8,598 nt of DNA, from assembly GCA_003133005.1 (NCBI GenBank), contig PKZI01000200.1, positions 968-9,565 on the forward strand, given 5' to 3'. Shown here in pieces: positions 7,761-8,598 of the stretch. Numbering within the stretch: position 1 is the stretch's first letter; each line of letters starts with the position of its first letter. The notes beneath the pieces were generated by a model. It was not told the DNA's origin, searched no databases, and saw only the letters and a list, made by a program, of their open reading frames with translations. Made by a program: the position numbers and the translations under genes. The stretch is from Acidimicrobiaceae bacterium (GTDB lineage Bacteria > Actinomycetota > Acidimicrobiia > Acidimicrobiales > RAAP-2).

Positions 7761-8401
7761 GGACGCACCTGTTCCAATGCGCCAAGGACTTCGAGGTCGC
7801 TCGGTCGGGTGATCTTCACGTTGCGAAGTTCACCCTCGACAACGACCACGCGGCCGCCGCGCGCCTCGACGAGTGACGCGTCGTCGCTCGCCTCGTCGCC
7901 CGTCGCGTGGGCCTGTTCGAGGGCGTCGCGTCGAAAGGCCTGGGGGGTCTGGACGGTGACCAACTCTTCGCGCACGACCGTCGACGCGACGATGGTGACG
8001 TCGTCTTCGAGGTAGACGCGCTTGACGGTGTCGGTGACGGCGAGGCCGGGAATAGCGGCGTCGGCCCCTTGGTTGATTGCCTCGACGACCGAGAGGAAGA
8101 GTGCCGCGCTGGCGAGTGGCCGGGCCGCGTCGTGCACGACGACGATGGCGGCGTCGCCGCAGTGCACCAACCCGCAACGCACCGACGCCGAGCGAGTGGC
8201 GCCACCGGTGACCACGACGTCAGCGCCTTCGCCGTCGCCGTCGTAGTGCTCGGGCACGACGAGCACTACGTGCTCGGCGACACTGCGCGAGGTCCGCACG
8301 CTCCGTGCAGCGACGGTTACACCGTCGAAGGGCGCGAACTGCTTGGGACCGCCAAAACGGCTCCCCTGGCCCGCGGCCACGACAATGGCCGCGACGGACA
8401 T
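7757..8401 (-). CDS. ispD: 2-C-methyl-D-erythritol 4-phosphate cytidylyltransferase
   Basis: MEP-pathway enzyme that joins CTP and methylerythritol 4-phosphate to give CDP-methylerythritol and pyrophosphate. At 214 residues it is slightly shorter than the common ~230. The nucleotide-binding signature AAGQGSRFGGPKQF (9-22, with R15 and K20), VHDAARPL (89-96), AVTDTVKRV (121-129), TPQAFRRD (152-159), SDDASLVEARG (172-182; usually TDDA) and GELRNVKIT (190-198) are all in place. The ATG is 2 nt after the carD stop and lacks a strong Shine-Dalgarno, so it is probably translationally coupled. The carD-ispD-ispF order is the same as in mycobacteria. Confidence 0.97.
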   Translation of the reverse strand: MSVAAIVVAAGQGSRFGGPKQFAPFDGVTVAARSVRTSRSVAEHVVLVVPEHYDGDGEGADVVVTGGATRSASVRCGLVHCGDAAIVVVHDAARPLASAALFLSVVEAINQGADAAIPGLAVTDTVKRVYLEDDVTIVASTVVREELVTVQTPQAFRRDALEQAHATGDEASDDASLVEARGGRVVVVEGELRNVKITRPSDLEVLGALEQVRP

Positions 8402-8403
8402 GA

Positions 8404-8598
8404 CTAGGGCAGGACCGAGGCGAGCTTTTCTTCGGCCGCTTCGGTGTCCACGTTGAGAGCGAACGTCAACTCCGAGACGAGAATCTGACGGGCGCGGGTC
8501 AACATTCGCTTCTCGCCCGCACTGAGTCCCTTGTCCTTGTCGCGAATCGAAAGGTTTCTCACGACCTCGGCCACTTGGTAGATGTCACCGGAGCGGAG
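8404..8598 (-). CDS. carD: CarD-family RNA polymerase-binding regulator, C-terminal part
   Basis: Only the last 64 residues are in the window; the N-terminal Tudor-like RNA polymerase-interacting domain is cut off. The sequence has the helical DNA-binding signature [14 protein letters not shown] (3-16 of the fragment), then [22 protein letters not shown] (19-40), which matches mycobacterial CarD (SGDVNKVAEVVRDL and [17 protein letters not shown], from memory) almost residue for residue. CarD binds the RNA polymerase beta subunit and stabilises open promoter complexes, notably at rRNA promoters. It heads the visible operon, 2 nt ahead of ispD. The frame is fixed by the stop TAG at 8404-8406. 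Confidence 0.95.
   Translation of the reverse strand, partial: LRSGDIYQVAEVVRNLSIRDKDKGLSAGEKRMLTRARQILVSELTFALNVDTEAAEEKLASVLP

Noticed and set aside
7500..8407. Long plus-strand open frames opposite ispF and ispD
   Set aside because: They are shadows of well-conserved minus-strand genes and show no recognisable domains or start signals.

Overview
The window looks like chromosomal DNA from a high-GC actinobacterium. The evidence is a carD-ispD-ispF cluster, a CIRCE-controlled groEL with no groES beside it, an actinobacterial-type CysO sulfur carrier, a GpgS-type glucosyltransferase and a free-standing LytR_C protein. Acidimicrobiia or a related lineage is my best guess, from gene content only. 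Almost every base is coding, and many genes overlap by 4 nt.

Left part (1-3292, minus strand). Transcription runs right to left. A consensus-like promoter (TTGACA, 3287-3292) leads directly into a SAM-binding S-box riboswitch (about 3158-3259). This is followed by a threonine-synthase-family PLP enzyme (1897-3147) and, overlapping it by 4 nt, a CysO/MoaD/ThiS-type sulfur carrier ending in Gly-Gly (1625-1900). groEL (1535 to the left edge) follows with its own promoter, overlapped by a CIRCE element (1586-1612), and a hairpin at the presumed mRNA 5' end. The riboswitch, the O-phosphohomoserine-using enzyme family and the sulfur carrier together suggest that the 'threonine synthase' makes homocysteine/methionine by protein-thiocarboxylate chemistry. 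This is the most interesting result of the window and it is an inference.

Middle (3293-4853). A divergent glucosyl-3-phosphoglycerate synthase (plus strand) meets, tail to tail, a membrane-anchored LytR_C-domain protein (minus). Next comes tRNA-Thr(UGU) on the plus strand. The gap after it holds a tRNA-proximal hairpin and a 39-nt hairpin whose mismatches become G-U pairs only in minus-strand RNA, so it probably marks the 3' end of the next gene.

Right part (4854-8598, minus strand). A secreted 476-residue protein with four InlB-type B-repeats and an OmpA-like C-terminal domain is encoded by visibly more AT-rich DNA than its neighbours. The edge of the window holds the tightly packed operon carD (partial) - ispD - ispF - rlmB. 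It combines an RNA polymerase-binding regulator, two MEP-pathway isoprenoid enzymes and a 23S rRNA ribose methyltransferase; the cysS gene found between ispF and rlmB in mycobacteria is absent.
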